64,000 bases of DNA from Viola odorata (GCA_963691705.1 OY829537.1:76157352-76221351); one strand, 5' to 3'; counted from the stretch's first letter, positions 44,560-56,940 are shown. Notes: generated by a model not told the origin, from the letters alone. Program-made: numbers and translations.

Positions 44560-45329
44560 TGATACGAGCACGGGAACACAAGGCTACTTCACAATGAGCA
44601 AAGGAACTTTAGCCTTACTCTTGAACACCCTAAGATATGAAGAGGACAACCTAGAGGCTCGAGAAGGATGGACCACATGTGTGCACGCCAACACCCACAC
44701 GAGCATTGCAAGCAAGCCGAATCAAGTGTTGGCGGCATACCGCCAAACCCTAGGCGGTATACCGCTAGCTTCGACATTTTGGAATTAAATTGGCAATTTG
44801 GGCAGCGAAGCTAGCGACATACCGTTAGCCCATTGGCGGTATACCGCTAGCCCTATCCTAGTGTGTTTTCAGTTTATTTTGTAAGGACTATAAATAGCCA
44901 GAGATAGACCATTTGTTAAGGGTCTTGAATTCTGAGTTATCTCTTCAAAGACCACTATCTTAGGTTTAGCAATAGGGTTCTTAAAACCATTCATCTTCTC
45001 CAAATTTGGGTTACTCAATCTAGTTATTGAGGGGGTCGGATTATAGTAGAAATCCTTACGATTATTGTAACAAGGTTGCCTAACCAAGTTGTTAGGAGGG
45101 TTTGTTGTAATTGTAAGTTCCTTATCTTGTTTAATCCATCAATCACCTTCTATCTTTCACTTCCGCATTATCACTTCGCTTCCATAACTTCTTTAACGTC
45201 CATCTTCAGCCTTCACTTCGTTCATCCAACAACGTGTTCAATTGGTCATATCAACCTCCCAAAGAGGACTAGATCCTTACAAGGTCAATCTCACGGCTCC
45301 ATCTCCATCTCCTAACCAAGCTCATACCA
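44560..45329 (+). repeat. Element B 3' LTR (770 bp)
   Basis: It runs from TGATACGAGC to GCTCATACCA, imperfect inverted ends. TATAAATA is at 44889-44896. The U3 part holds several palindromes of the type GGCGGTATACCGC (44730-44860). Its last 200 bp match the truncated 5' LTR. The right flank is tctag. Confidence 0.9.
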
Positions 45330-47260
45330 TCTAGCAATAATATTTACCCAAAATAATCACAATTCACTCATTGACTACAAAATACAGATTGTCCTAAGAA
45401 ATCAATAAATCATCTATGCCCAAAATATTTATCATTCCATCATGGTCTTCCAATCAATCTCCCAATGTGCATCGGGAAGACATCATCAATTTTGCCAAGT
45501 TACCTGTAACACACAAGTTAAATTAATCTCAATAACAAATGTCTACACAAACTAGGTTTAATGAAAATAACTAAAGTTACAAGTATGAAATGACTTACAT
45601 GGCTATTGAGGAAGATGAGTAGCAGCTATTGCAATCACTGATTTATCACACGACAAAGTTAATGGCAACAACCCAATTCTATCTAAATGTTTCTTTTTCA
45701 TGTGAGGAATTCTGTAATTATTGGAACCCAAAGTTTTCAGTGTTTGTATCATGCAAGACTGAAGAGTTAGAAAAATGTTGTTTGCTTTTTCATCAGAGAA
45801 TTCAAAGAAAGACTTCTTAACAACTTCCACCAAATCACTTACATTCCTTGCACAGTTTTTCTCTTGCAATGACTCTAAAAAACCCAAGATCAAACACATT
45901 TAAAGCAAGAGAATTAGGAGGCTGACACAACAATTTAATATCCAATCCTACATGCTCAACTGCCTCACAAAAATCAATATCATTCTCATGTATGTGTATT
46001 TTTGTATTATCCCGTTGTATGATAAGTGGATCCATAATGCTATCTCTAGGTCATTTCTCTTTTATGGCAGGTAAAATAGAATCAATCATTAATTGACTAA
46101 AAACTTTCCTATCTATCTTAGGAATTGGCTTTAGTTCTAAAGTTCTAGCTACCCTATTTGCACTGGACCTAATGGCAGCAACCTCAAAAACTATTGAAAA
46201 TACACCTATCCTACCATTAAAAGTACAATTCCCATCAGAGTCATACCTTGGTCTAGCAATAGCTGCCAAAAATATAATTTTAGGAATAAAGTTAGAGTTT
46301 TTGCAAGTTCTTACAGGTTCATATTCATCTGGTAGAAGGTAATATGTCTGGATCTTCTCGGACATTTGGAACCATTTTTCGTCGATATGGACCACATTTT
46401 CCATTTTGTAGAAGGGGGGGGGGGGTTGCTAGAGGACCGCCTGGATCGAGCATTGACAAACAATGTCCTACCTTTTGTAATAGATTTTCCTATGTCAGTA
46501 ATGACTTGATGTAATTACTGTGATGCCTCAATTATCCACTTTTCAATTTCAAAATGGGAAACGTTTTGGAAACACCTAAAGCACAAGAAAGAGACCTCAA
46601 GGTTGATCTTCTCCTAAGAGGAATCTCTATAATTCTTTGCAAATCAATTTGAATCTTTTTTCGAACACAATTTTTCATTCTGTTTAGAGAAATATTGTGG
46701 TTGCTAGAGTCTTTTACCCTTTTCCATAGTTGTTGTATTGATCGGATTTGCACATTGAATAAGGTTGCTATTTCTTAGGTTGTCATTTTCTTCAACTTCC
46801 CATCTACACTCTTTTGAAGGAGCATTTCATAGGCTAAGAACCCGCCCTCATTATTGAGCTCTCTTCTGCCAGGTTTTGGACCTATCGATTACATAACACA
46901 ACATCATAAGAACGGGGAAAGGAAACAACATAGAACTTTAGAAAATAACTGAAAGATGAAAGAACATAACCTTGATCACCAATTTCAGGCTCTAGGTCAA
47001 TATTTAGGTTTGGTATTTCTTGTGAAACAATAGCTCCTTCGACTGACTCTATGGGTAGTTCTGCAACAACACCATCAGAAGGTGGATTATATTCACTCCC
47101 TTCGGCATCTGAGTAAAGCTCTTCATCTCTAACAATGGCAGGGTTTAGGAGAATTGATGGGTTATTATAAACAAAATTGAATGGATCAAATTCAATGTCC
47201 TCCATTGCTTTTAATGCAAACAGAGCTCCACAAATTTCACGTTTAGAAGACTATGCCTTG
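45330..47260 (-). mobile_element. Mariner-like element (plant DD39D type), degenerate
   Basis: The region carries a decayed plant mariner-like transposase in minus orientation. No terminal inverted repeats could be identified; the left side abuts the 3' LTR of element B. Mariner-like elements are the source of transposase for Stowaway MITEs, one of which lies at 49672-49907. Confidence 0.75.
45603..47205 (-). pseudogene. Mariner-like transposase, DD39D, with one intron
   Basis: Exon 1 runs from ATG 47205 to 46971; the intron 46970-46882 (GT...AG) keeps frame; exon 2 begins PKPGRRELNNE and encodes an N-terminal helix-turn-helix region (IRSIQQLWKRVKD, STLRSLSCALGVSK). The catalytic domain has HIDEKWF (D near 46383), QRDN (D near 46011) and NVFDLGFF (D near 45891); 39 residues separate the last two. 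Lesions: TAA near 46779, a shift around 46410-46530 with a 12-G run at 46414-46425, TGA at about 46051 (probably tryptophan) and a frameshift near 45880. The product is not functional. Confidence 0.82.
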
Positions 47261-48221
47261 GGGAATTTTTGAGTTAATTAGAGCAACTCTTGGAAGGGAA
47301 CTTAAATTTTGAGCCTTTAAAATTCAAACTGTCTCCCAAATAATTGGCGGAAAATGAAAATAAAAATAGAGTTGCAACTTCAAATTTTGGATACAAATTG
47401 ACGGCAAAAGGAAAAACCAAAATGGCAATGGACCTGGTTCAAGAAACAATTAAAAGAATAGGGACGAACCGGCACAGGCAGAATGGTAAATAAGTCAAGG
47501 ATAAAGGGGCACACTGGTCATAAAACTGGGCAACTAATGGTTGCTTTAATCCCTATACCCGGTCTCCAAACATCATTTAATGGAGACTAGATGGAGTAAG
47601 ACTTACGTGAGTTAGAAAAATCACATAAATAGAATAAATATGTTAATCATGTCTTCTCTTTTTTACTTCTAATAATAATTCAGTTTCTTTATTTAATAAA
47701 ATTAATAAAGGTAAAAAAAATCAAACAGTCTATCTATATTATAATATTTTATAATTATCGTTGTAGTTTTATTTCAGTTGTAAGTTGAATTTCCTTTTCT
47801 ATCGAATGTTGTAATATTTTTCCAAGCATCTATTTATGAAATTATTGTTCATATTGTGCTCAATATTTTTTGAAATTTAATATCATCATAAAATTATTTA
47901 AAATCTTACCGTTATTAATAATAACAAGTGAAGATAAAACAAATATTGAAATACAAATATTACAAACATTGAACAAATTAAAAAATTAAAAAATATTAAA
48001 TTATCAAATTAATTACAATTATATTTTACTAAAAAAATTCAATAAATTAATATTAAAATAGTGTGCACCGTGGGTGGAAGTGTTAGTAGTAAACTGTAAT
48101 AGTTCCCACATTTTGGATAACTTTTAGTTATTTGAGTAGTATTAATGAAGTAATTCATTTCCGGCTGAGGCTATTTTTGGAATTTCAGAAATAAAATTGT
48201 TATTATAAATAAGGGTTAATG
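47261..48221. other. AT-rich intergenic DNA
   Basis: About 960 bp with no ORF, repeat or motif that I can support. The first few hundred bases may be the 5' flank of the mariner-like element. Confidence 0.6.
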
Positions 48222-48229
48222 ATATTAGT

Positions 48230-49259
48230 TAGGGGTGAGCTCGGATCGGCGGATCCGAGCGATCCGACCCGATCCGATCCGAGCTCACAGGATCCGACCC
48301 GATCCGACTAATGTCGGATATAGGTTCGGATGGGTATTTTGAAATCCGAAAATTTTCGGATTCCGAAAATCCGTCGGTTGTCCGAAAATCCGATTTAGGA
48401 TTTTAATTCCCAATTCCAATTCCTTCCCAACCCGCTTGCCAAAACGAACTTGACAGTGAGCAAAATGACACTGGACCTAGCAATCACCCCAATCACCACA
48501 CCCATTAGCCCCAACACTTTCCCAACACACAGGCCACTCAATTTCCCCAGCCCCCAACCCAATTACTTCCAACCAAACACGCTTGCTGCTGCTGTCTTCG
48601 ATCCGGCGCTCTCCTCTCACCTCTCCTCAATGGCCCTGGGAATGAAAAATCAGCTTCTGGTTTTGGACAGTGAGTGTGGGAAAGGAATTGCTAGATATAG
48701 GAGGGGGCTTGTAATTGTATAGAGTGGAAAGGGTTGTTTCTTGCGCCAATTTTGAAGATGTTGAAGAAGGAAGCGGTAAGAATGAGATAAGGATTTTGAG
48801 AGAGAAAGTGAGTGCCATTTTTTGTCAGAATTTTGATTTTAGTTTGATGATTTGGAGGATAAGAGATATTTTTAGATGTTGTTTGTTTCACTGCTTAGAG
48901 CCTTAGGCCTTAGTATGGGTTGGGCCCAATTTATTATAAACCACCTTCATGTCTTATTTTTTTTTTTTAAAGAACTTCATGTCATCTTTGGAAATACCTA
49001 CTCGCTCACTCTTGAAATATTTTTTTGGTACATACGTAGAAAATAAATTATACTTTAAATTTTTATTTGATAAATCCCAAAAAAATCTACAAATTTACAA
49101 TTACGATCAAAAATCCAAAAAAAATCCGAAAATCCGACCGAACCGATCCGAAACCGAAGGTATCGGATTGGTTTCGGATTCCCTGTCAAAAAATCCGATC
49201 CGAAAAAATCCGATCTGAACTCGTCGGATTCCGATCCGAAATCCGAACGCTCACCCCTA
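48230..49259. mobile_element. hAT-type non-autonomous element (1030 bp) with perfect 8-bp target duplication
   Basis: Ends are TAGGGGTGAGC...GCTCACCCCTA. The flanks ATATTAGT (48222-48229 and 49260-49267) are identical, as expected for hAT. Subterminal regions on both sides are packed with GATCCGA/TCGGATC-type repeats (48240-48400 and 49110-49250). The unique middle (about 48410-49010) includes an ORF-like stretch, 48450-48722, with no hAT features. It may be captured host sequence. Confidence 0.93.
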
Positions 49260-49409
49260 ATATTAGTGATCCATGTACTCAAATTATCTTATTGATTTGA
49301 CCAATATATATTTTTTATCTTGATTTGGCCTTTCTACTACTTATCGCGTATTATTTCAACTCCTCTCTCTAGCACTATATATACTTGGCCGTTAAAAGTG
49401 CATACGTGA

Positions 49410-50085
49410 TTTTTTTTAATTATTTTTGATGACGTGACACTTCACATCAAATACACGTTAGTATTTTTTTTTAAAATTAAAAAAAAGAGGGAAAATTTCA
49501 AAAGATAAATAAAAGAATTCAAGAAAATATTTAAATTTTTTCAAAAAGTTCAGAAAAATTCAAAATTTCGTAAGAATTCAAGATTTATTTTTATAAAAAA
49601 ACTAATATAGTTGCTTTTTAAAATTATAAAAAATTGACTTTTTAAAATTATTAAAAATACAAAAAATACTACTCCCTCCGGACCATATTAACTGTCACTT
49701 TACTATTCGTGCACGCATTTCAAAGAAGTCGAATGACTCACTATTTGACCCCAAAAAAATCCGTACTTTTTTTTGAACGTACGTTAATCCTTAACCTACG
49801 TTCGAGAAAAAAATCGAAAGTTTTTGAGGTCAAATAGTGCGTCATCCGGCCTCCTCGAACTCGTGCATGAACAGTGAAAGTGGACAATTAATATGGTCCA
49901 GAGGGAGTATATAATATTAATTTTTATAATTGCTTTTTCCTTGAATTTTTTTGAAAATTTTGAATTTTTTTGAATTTTTTTAGAAATCTTAAACATTTTC
50001 TTGAATTTTTTTATTTTTATTTTTTTAAAATTAGTGTCGTGTTATTTATCATGGAGTGTCACATAAAAAAATAATTATATATCTA
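49410..50085. repeat. Long foldback (inverted-repeat) element
   Basis: The left arm (about 49417-49530: aattatttttgatgacgtgacac...ttaaaattaaaaaaa) is matched in reverse complement by the right arm (about 49980-50080: ttttttaaaattagtgtcgtg...agtgtcacataaaaaaataatt). The arms are imperfect and AT-rich. It lies just upstream of the RING-H2 gene and contains a Stowaway MITE near its middle. The exact ends are uncertain. Confidence 0.6.
49672..49907. mobile_element. Stowaway MITE (236 bp)
   Basis: The terminal inverted repeats CTCCCTCCGGACCATATTAA and its partner (CTCCCTCTGGACCATATTAA when inverted) are flanked by TA on both sides (49670-49671, 49908-49909). Sequence and TA duplication are diagnostic of Stowaway, mobilised by mariner-like transposases. 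It has no coding capacity. Confidence 0.95.
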
Positions 50086-50218
50086 TAATTAACAGACACA
50101 TATATACAGTTAACAGCCACGTATACACGATTTCCAGCTGAAAGACCTACGTGATCAAGAGTTAATGGGCCAAAATCGGACAAAGAATGAAACAGGCCGA
50201 AGGTCACTATTATCATTA

Positions 50219-50494
50219 ACCCTATATATAATTACATATATAAACAAAACAACTATTATTATTATTATTATTATTATTAAAAGGAAAACGCAAAGCATCA
50301 TCCGGATTCTGGTCGCATAATCATTTTTGATCCAACGGAAAGGAGAAAGAAAAAGAAGGAAGGAAAACAGAAGCAGAGGAAAAAAGGTCTCAAATTTCTC
50401 CAATTTTTCTCCTTTTTCTTTTCTTTTCTCAAAGAGATATAATAGATAAGAGATCTCTCAGTCGAATCAATCGGTGTCCGTAATTGCAATTTGG
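50219..50494 (+). promoter_or_regulatory. Core promoter and first non-coding exon of the RING-H2 gene
   Basis: A TATA box ctatatataa is at 50221-50230. An ATT microsatellite (about nine units, 50254-50280) follows around the expected transcription start. The first exon ends at G 50494 with donor GTAACC. The transcription start itself is inferred. Confidence 0.55.
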
Positions 50495-52243
50495 GTAACC
50501 TCATCTCTTTCCATTCTCTTGTTCCATTCCGATCGATTCAAACCCTAGGATTGCTTACCCTCCTTCTTTTCCTTCTTCCTTTTCTCTCTGATTTTCCGAT
50601 TTCTTGCAGGTCCCTATTATTTATTGCGTTTCGCAAAGGAAACACCAGCTTCCTAGGTGCTGTTCATGTTAACAAGGTACCAATTCCATTCTTATCCTGA
50701 AAAAAAATCGAAGCTGTTAATGAAAACTACTGTTTGTGGGCAAGTTACCTGGGTCTCCCTTTCACGCGTCCATAAAAAGAATTGCATCAACTTAAACGAT
50801 TCAATGGGTTCTTGATAAAATTTTCCATATTGGTTTTTCTTTTTGGTGTCATATGTTTGATCAAACGGGTGCGATGTTTTACAAAGTCTACAGATGCTGG
50901 TTATGTTTGAAGTTTTGCTCTATACTTGCTTTAGGATGTTCTCCTTGCCCTTTTTTCATGTTTGCACCCAGATTCCTCGTATGCATGTATACTTTTTCTG
51001 CATAATTAAACCAACCTAAGTAGTTGTGATTATGCCTGAATTTATGAACTAGTTTTAAGCACATGCATTTACAGATTGGAGAAATACTAAATCTGGTATT
51101 ATTGGGATTTGATCTTTGTCATAACATGACTTCGAGGTTAGGTTAAGGTTGTTGCCATTACATGATAGGGAAGAATATTCCCCTTATTTATTGTTTAGGA
51201 AAAGTTGTGATAAATAGTTTTAAATTCATTTCCTCATGGTGGCATGTCTAAATTCTGCTGAATTAAGGTATTGTATGCTTTAGTCCAACGCTCTAAAAAT
51301 ATGTTTAATTGATCTTGTGGATGAAGCTATTCTCAGGTTACAAGATAAATCTGTGATTCAGCTATTTTTTTTAAAAAGGAAATTAATTTGATGGCCTCAG
51401 CATGCGTTGAACTAAAGCTGGGCTTTTTTTGTTACATGATGCATCTAGAATCCAAGATTGCTTGTCTTTTCTGTTTTTTGCGTGGAAGATTTGTGTAAAT
51501 TCATTTTGGTACCGAAGCAAAATTAAAGTTCTGGAGGCCCAGATCTAAATTGAAAGACGCTGTGGAACGAATATAATAACTGCTGCATTAGATATCTTTA
51601 TTGTGTGTGTGTGTTTTACTGGTCCAGATTTGGTTCATGATTTTGTGAATCTTGTCTGGCACATGAAGAATTAGGCATATTCTGTTATACTTTTAGAGGC
51701 ACGGCAGGGTTATGTTTTTAAACTGGATCGTTTGTTTTTAAGATGGCAAATCAAGCAAGATGCTAACTAATATTTAACAAACTTGCCTTGCTTTTCTATA
51801 TTTTGTAGACTATGAAATACTTGGTAGTTGCAACAGAATTTTTTAGTCATATTTGCTATTTCAACCTATAAGTCAAACATGTGAGACTACCTTGGATTCT
51901 CTATTTTGTACTTGAGTAGAATTTGTATAGAAGTCTAGATTAATCCTGTCTGGGATCCAGAGTTTCTTTTTCTTATGATTGCTGTCTTGTTTGATATTAC
52001 TTCCTAATGGTATTGCATTGTTGGAAGCTATAGGAGGCATGAATGATATAAAAAGTGGGAAAGAATGGTTTGTTCTCATTGTTGAGAATGGGCCATTGTC
52101 ATGTTTCTAAGTTGTTATCATGCATCTCTCGCTTTTAATTTTCCATTCCTTACTTGACAATGTTTATAATGTTGTTGAAGTCTGGACTGATTCTGATTTG
52201 TGTATTGTAATATCTTTGCTCGGATTCAGGGATATATTGAGCT
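50495..52243 (+). other. 5' UTR introns and second non-coding exon of the RING-H2 gene
   Basis: Intron 1 is 50495-50609 (ends ttcttgcag), non-coding exon 2 is 50610-50676, and intron 2 is 50677-52229 (1553 bp; GTACCA...ttcag). The third exon starts at 52230, 14 bases before the ATG. The splice sites are by consensus and fit one another; transcript data would be needed to confirm them. Confidence 0.55.
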
Positions 52244-54396
52244 ATGGGACAACGGAAAATGATGTGCACTAGTCAGATGATTGATCTGGAAATGGATCAG
52301 GAAGGACAGAGCTACCTACATCCTGATCCCTGCATTCTCTTAGGGGGCAGAACTAGCTTCCGGCAGCCTGATATTCAGTCAATGGTAACTTCAGGGAATG
52401 CAACTAATCTTGATGCTCATCCATTACCACAGTGTTATGATGGGGCTTTATTTGGTGGAATGCCACCTTACCATGGTGTTCCACATTATCCACATCTTCA
52501 TGGCCCAAATCTTGATTTAGGTGCTGCTGCTGCATCTAACTTCTATATGCCCTACATTGCTTCACCTGCTGGTGTTACTGTAAGTCATGGCTCAAGTGAT
52601 CAGTTGCCATCTTCTAGTAATTATGGGATGATTGGAGTCTCTGCTGATGAGTATGGAACAAGCAGCCATTTCATGGATAGTGCCAGAGGTTCATATAAGA
52701 GAAAGAATGCTGAAGGCAACCCAATGAATTTCCAGAGTTTTAATGCCTCAGCAAGCTCTAGTTCTTCAGTTTCTCCATTGAATGCAAGGCATCCTGATGG
52801 TGTCCCTATGATGGATACTGCATCTTTTACCCCACCTCCATTCAGAGGAAATAGTGCTCCATCAGTGAGGGAAGTAGGGCCTCACAGAAGTGTGAGGAAT
52901 AGGTTAGGTGCTTCTGGTCTGGATCCAGTTCTGGCTCACAATCAAAATCACTTTATTCAAGGAAATTATTTGGGTCAGCCCTTTCAGCTGGGTCAACAGT
53001 TGAGCAACTGTACCAATGATGCAGGCGAAGCATGGACTCATAGCCCTCCCATTCCTTGTGCGTATGCTAAATCTTTGCTTATTTAGTTATCGATCTGGCT
53101 TCCATTCATATGATTGAAGATTTTGTTAGTCTAAGTACTGTAAGAAAGCTAATTTATGATAATATGAATTTTGTTGATTTATTATGTTCTTTACTTTCTT
53201 TTGAACTTTTTGACTTACATGATAAAATGTTGCTAAATTATTTTGTTCTTTTACTGATGGTGTAGGGAACAACATCAATGGGGGTTCTATAGATTCTGGA
53301 AATATGGGTCCACAGTGGTATCATGAACCAGTTAGCAACAGAAATAACTCTGGTTTCTTGCACCCTCCTCATATCAATCTCCGGTGCCACAATTTTCATC
53401 ATCTCTCCCCTCCAGTTCAAGAAATGAGAGGCCACAATGTCAATATCCTGCCGCAAGCACCAACAGCTTCATTTAGAGTTCCTACCACCTATGCCTCGCA
53501 AAGCAATTTGAATCCATCACATGATGGATTGGACACAGGTCCTAGGCATCTGGGATCTGTTCAGCCGACTGGTCTTAGAATGTTTAGGCCTCACCATGAA
53601 GGAGTTGTTCCTGAGACGACGTTAAGACATCGCGGCCTTCCTCACTTGAGAGTTGTGCCGAATGATGTAATATATCATCTTGATTTGTACAAATTACTTC
53701 CATCATTGTCTTTTGGTTGAAATAACATTCTTCGACGTTATTAGTGTGTTAATTGTCCATTTTAATGTGCAGGGGGTAGCTGTACTGGAGTTCCCTGACT
53801 ATTATGAAATGGAGAATTATACTGATCATCATAGGGATATGCGGTTGGACATCGAGGACATGTCTTATGAGGTAAGTCATTAGATTGACTGACAAGTAGA
53901 GCTATTACTGTTTAAAATGAAGACATTGATACTTTTTGATCTCAAAATGCGTATGGGAATCCTAGAACATGAATTTCACATTTAACTGCAGGAACTTCTT
54001 GCACTGGGGGAGCGGATTGGCAATGTAAATACTGGATTATCAGATGAAGCCATCAGATGTAAACTAAAGACGAGAACTTATTTATCATATCCAAATTCGA
54101 TCAACCTGGAAGAGGTTGCATGTGTGGATCAAGAGCCTGATTCTTGCATTATTTGTCAGGTAGTAGGAGCTGCCACATTCATTTTTGTCCTGTAGAAAAA
54201 TGTTCATTTACGATTGCAGCATTACTTACCTCCCTTTGGAATGTTGCAGGAGGATTACAAGAATCTAGATAAGATTGGAAGTCTTGGCTGTGGGCACGAG
54301 TACCATGAAGATTGCTTGAAGAAGTGGCTGCGTTTAAAGAACGTCTGCCCCATCTGCAAATGTGAAGCGTTGAGCACCGACCGGAAGGGCGTATAA
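52244..54396 (+). CDS. HIP1/MBR-like RING-H2 E3 ubiquitin-protein ligase
   Basis: Five coding exons: 52244-53057, 53266-53666, 53773-53871, 53992-54159 and 54250-54396. All junctions are GT-AG and in frame, giving 542 residues. The start MGQRKMMCTSQMIDLEMDQE and the internal MSYEELLALGERIGNVNTGL match the plant family annotated as HIP1/MBR/RHG1A-like E3 ligases (from memory). The RING-H2 finger lies at the C-terminus: CIIC, then CGHEYHEDC, ten residues, CPIC. All eight zinc ligands are present. It should transfer ubiquitin from an E2 to unknown targets; the long Ser/Asn/Pro-rich N-terminal part is probably disordered and binds substrates. The third exon ends at MSYE and the next starts ELLALG, so the motif spans an intron. 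This is the only host gene I can support. Confidence 0.92.
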
Positions 54397-54740
54397 TGTC
54401 CGTCATCTTTACCAGAAGAGAAATAAAAGTAAAATAAGAGTACAGTAAAGGGTTGACTGGACATTTTGGAAAGGCTGATGATCATTCAGGGCACCTACCA
54501 GTTGTTCTTTTCGGCTAATTTGTTTATTATAGCAAGTCCAAACGTTGCTATGTATTTTGTACATGCTATCGCATATATACAGACTAACAATTCTAAACCA
54601 TTCCTTTGTTGGCTTTGTATTTACAACTTGTACAGACTTACTCATTTATGCATTATGCATCCTTGTATTATTAACTTCCCTGTCATTACATTTTCTTGTT
54701 CATCTGTTTGTTGAAAATGCCTGGCAGTTTGAATCTTGAA
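54397..54740 (+). terminator. 3' UTR and polyadenylation region of the RING-H2 gene
   Basis: AT-rich sequence after the stop includes gaaataaaag at about 54419-54428, a possible early poly(A) signal, and several TTTGTA-type upstream elements to about 54710. The cleavage site cannot be fixed from sequence alone. Confidence 0.4.
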
Positions 54741-55863
54741 TGTAGACTTGAATGTTTAGAAAGACATTAGGTCTAGGCTAGTGGTGAGAGATTAGTGAGA
54801 CTTCGAAGGTCTTGAATTGAAGCATGGACACTTAATTTTTTTATGCTGTGTTTGCCACCAACACTTAATGCACACTTACATGATATGTGTTCGACTTACC
54901 TCCTCTTGTGTCCTCTTTATTTTGGTTATAATCTTAAGTAATTATTGGTATCAAAAAGATATTTAACGTAATTATAGTTGCTAAAAATATTTATAAGACT
55001 AAATTTAATTTAAAATTGACGTTTTAATTGTATTATATTTAGAGATATAGTTGACACTATTTTTTTATTACTGTAAATGATCTTTTTATATAATATATAT
55101 TAATATATATAATATGCCGTATCGATGTCCTAACTAAACATTAATATATACACGATTTTTAATTTTTCTATGTTTGGTGTCCGTATCTGTGTCGTAACGT
55201 CTGAGTAAATGAGAAGACCTTTGAGGAAAAACTTTTGATGATCCATTTTTGTTGAGTGTTCGTCTTTTTTTAATCTCGTTCTTTTAAGTTTTAGCTGTTT
55301 CCTTTCTTCTTTTTTCCCTCAATTAGGTCTTTCAATCAAGTTAAGGAAGAAAACTATCGGAGTTTTAAGAAGCAAAGGGTGTGTTCGCTGGAATTTGTAA
55401 TTTTTAATTCACGAACCGAAACCAACCAATAAATTTCGAGACTCTCCGTATATGTATACGAGCCTTTTGAAATAGGACTTATTGCTATTGATTTGATGAT
55501 CCCGATAGGATGTGGTCAGAGAGAATTAATTATTGGGGACAAAAAAATTGGTAAAGTAGCGATAATTATGTATACGATTCTCAATCAATATGGTAAAATG
55601 TAATGTACTATTTATGTAGCTATTGGTAAAAAACATTTTTTGTGGATCAAGTAGTGACTACTTTACAATAATCAATAGTGTTGGTACATATACTAATAAA
55701 TCCTACAAAATTTTCAAAACTACCTAATATCGGATGGGTTGTATTTTGAAATTTTCAGAAAATTCCAAAAATAAGAACACCTATTGTATGGTTGGATAAT
55801 GAACGGATTTAGAAGGAGAAGAGTCATACAAAAAGGTTGTTTTAATTTGTAGGAAGTACCACA
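54741..55863. other. Intergenic AT-rich DNA
   Basis: No ORF, transposon end or RNA gene that I can support. A few phrases (for example gtgtccgtatctgtgtcgtaacg near 55180) look like parts of old repeats. Confidence 0.5.
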
Positions 55864-55871
55864 ATTTTATC

Positions 55872-56932
55872 TAAGGGTGGCAATATACACACCGGCCATA
55901 TACTCGACCCGTCCGTCAAAATTTAGACGACATATAGACAATATTTTTTATCTCATTTAATAAACGGGTCAGATCAGACTCGTCTCGTTTTATACATAAA
56001 CAAACGGAACAAACCCAATAGGTTCCCATATATTCGTTTATTATTTAATTTTTTTACCACATTATTTAATTTTTAAAAAACCTATATTTTCTAATAACCC
56101 AAATTAGACTCATAATCAATTCACCAATTTACCCTGTGTCCTCCTTATCCTAAACTTTGACTCCATAGCCCCACCGCAGCAGCTGCGCGTCCGAATAGGG
56201 TCGACTATTGTCTTCCTTGCATTTTCTCCTTCACTCTTCTCAGTCCTCACCATCTTCACTCTCCTCTCTCATATAAAGCAATGATTCAACTTCTTCGATG
56301 TAAAAGTAAAAAACTGTGCTAATAAGTTAAAGTTTAGTCATCTTCTCAGGTTTTATCGGTGTTTTTTATCACTAACATTTGAAGATCTCTTACTAGAATC
56401 AATTTGCATCAAATTTGGTTAGTTGCCTCCGATATCTCGCAATTAGCAATGCCTCCGATATCTCGCAATTAGCAATGCTCCCATTTCTCCGGTTAAATCC
56501 CTAATATTCAAGTCCCACTTTCAGATTTCTGGTAAATCATTTCGTTTCTTCTCTGTTTGGTCATTTTCGTATGTTTGTTAAGTAGAATATGCTTGAGCTA
56601 AGTGCTTTTACTGTGATACTCTAGATTTGATCGTCATCCTTTGTTAGGTCTATTTATGCCTACAACTTGTTTGTTGAAATGCTAATTTGAAACTTTTTCT
56701 TATCCATTACTATGTGCTTTGACTGAAAATCAATATATCATTTGATTGAAAAATTAGTTTTTTGAATAATAAATAAATTATTTAGATAGGACCCGTCCAG
56801 ACCCGACTCTTTTAGATGGACGGACCAGGCACGTCCGTTTATTAAACGGGATAAGACTACTCCGTTCCAATTATTTCTGGGACTAAACGGATTTGGTCCT
56901 TGGACGTTTGTTCGTTCATTTTGTCACCTCTA
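55872..56932. mobile_element. hAT-type non-autonomous element (1061 bp)
   Basis: The ends TAAGGGTGGCAATA and TAGAGGTGACAAAA (inverted right end) match imperfectly. Flanks are ATTTTATC (55864-55871) and ATCTTATC (56933-56940), seven of eight identical. Subterminal ACGGGTC/GACCCGT and AAACGG motifs occur at both sides. The middle holds a ~26-bp direct duplication (gcctccgatatctcgcaattagcaat, 56425-56477). No coding sequence. It is older than the MITE at 48230. Confidence 0.82.
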
Positions 56933-56940
56933 ATCTTATC

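Larger units (their letters stand above)
13231..45329 (+). mobile_element. Element B: Ty3/gypsy LTR retrotransposon split by three nested insertions
   Basis: B comprises a truncated 5' LTR (13231-13436), leader and primer site, gag, protease, RT, RNase H, integrase, polypurine tract and a full 3' LTR (44560-45329). Elements C, D and E interrupt it at 15828, 25058 and 40629, each with a recognisable 5-bp target duplication, and the B protein frame resumes after each one. Subtracting the inserts and their duplications leaves 7192 bp. RT wording (for example [11 protein letters not shown] and [10 protein letters not shown]) resembles chromovirus-type elements, but no chromodomain was seen and the lineage is uncertain. 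The right flank is tctag; the matching left flank is lost. Confidence 0.92.

Noticed and set aside
52244..53088. Reading exon 3 of the RING-H2 gene as a complete 280-residue protein
   Set aside because: The frame runs into an intron; splicing at 53058/53266 restores a longer protein that ends in a RING finger.
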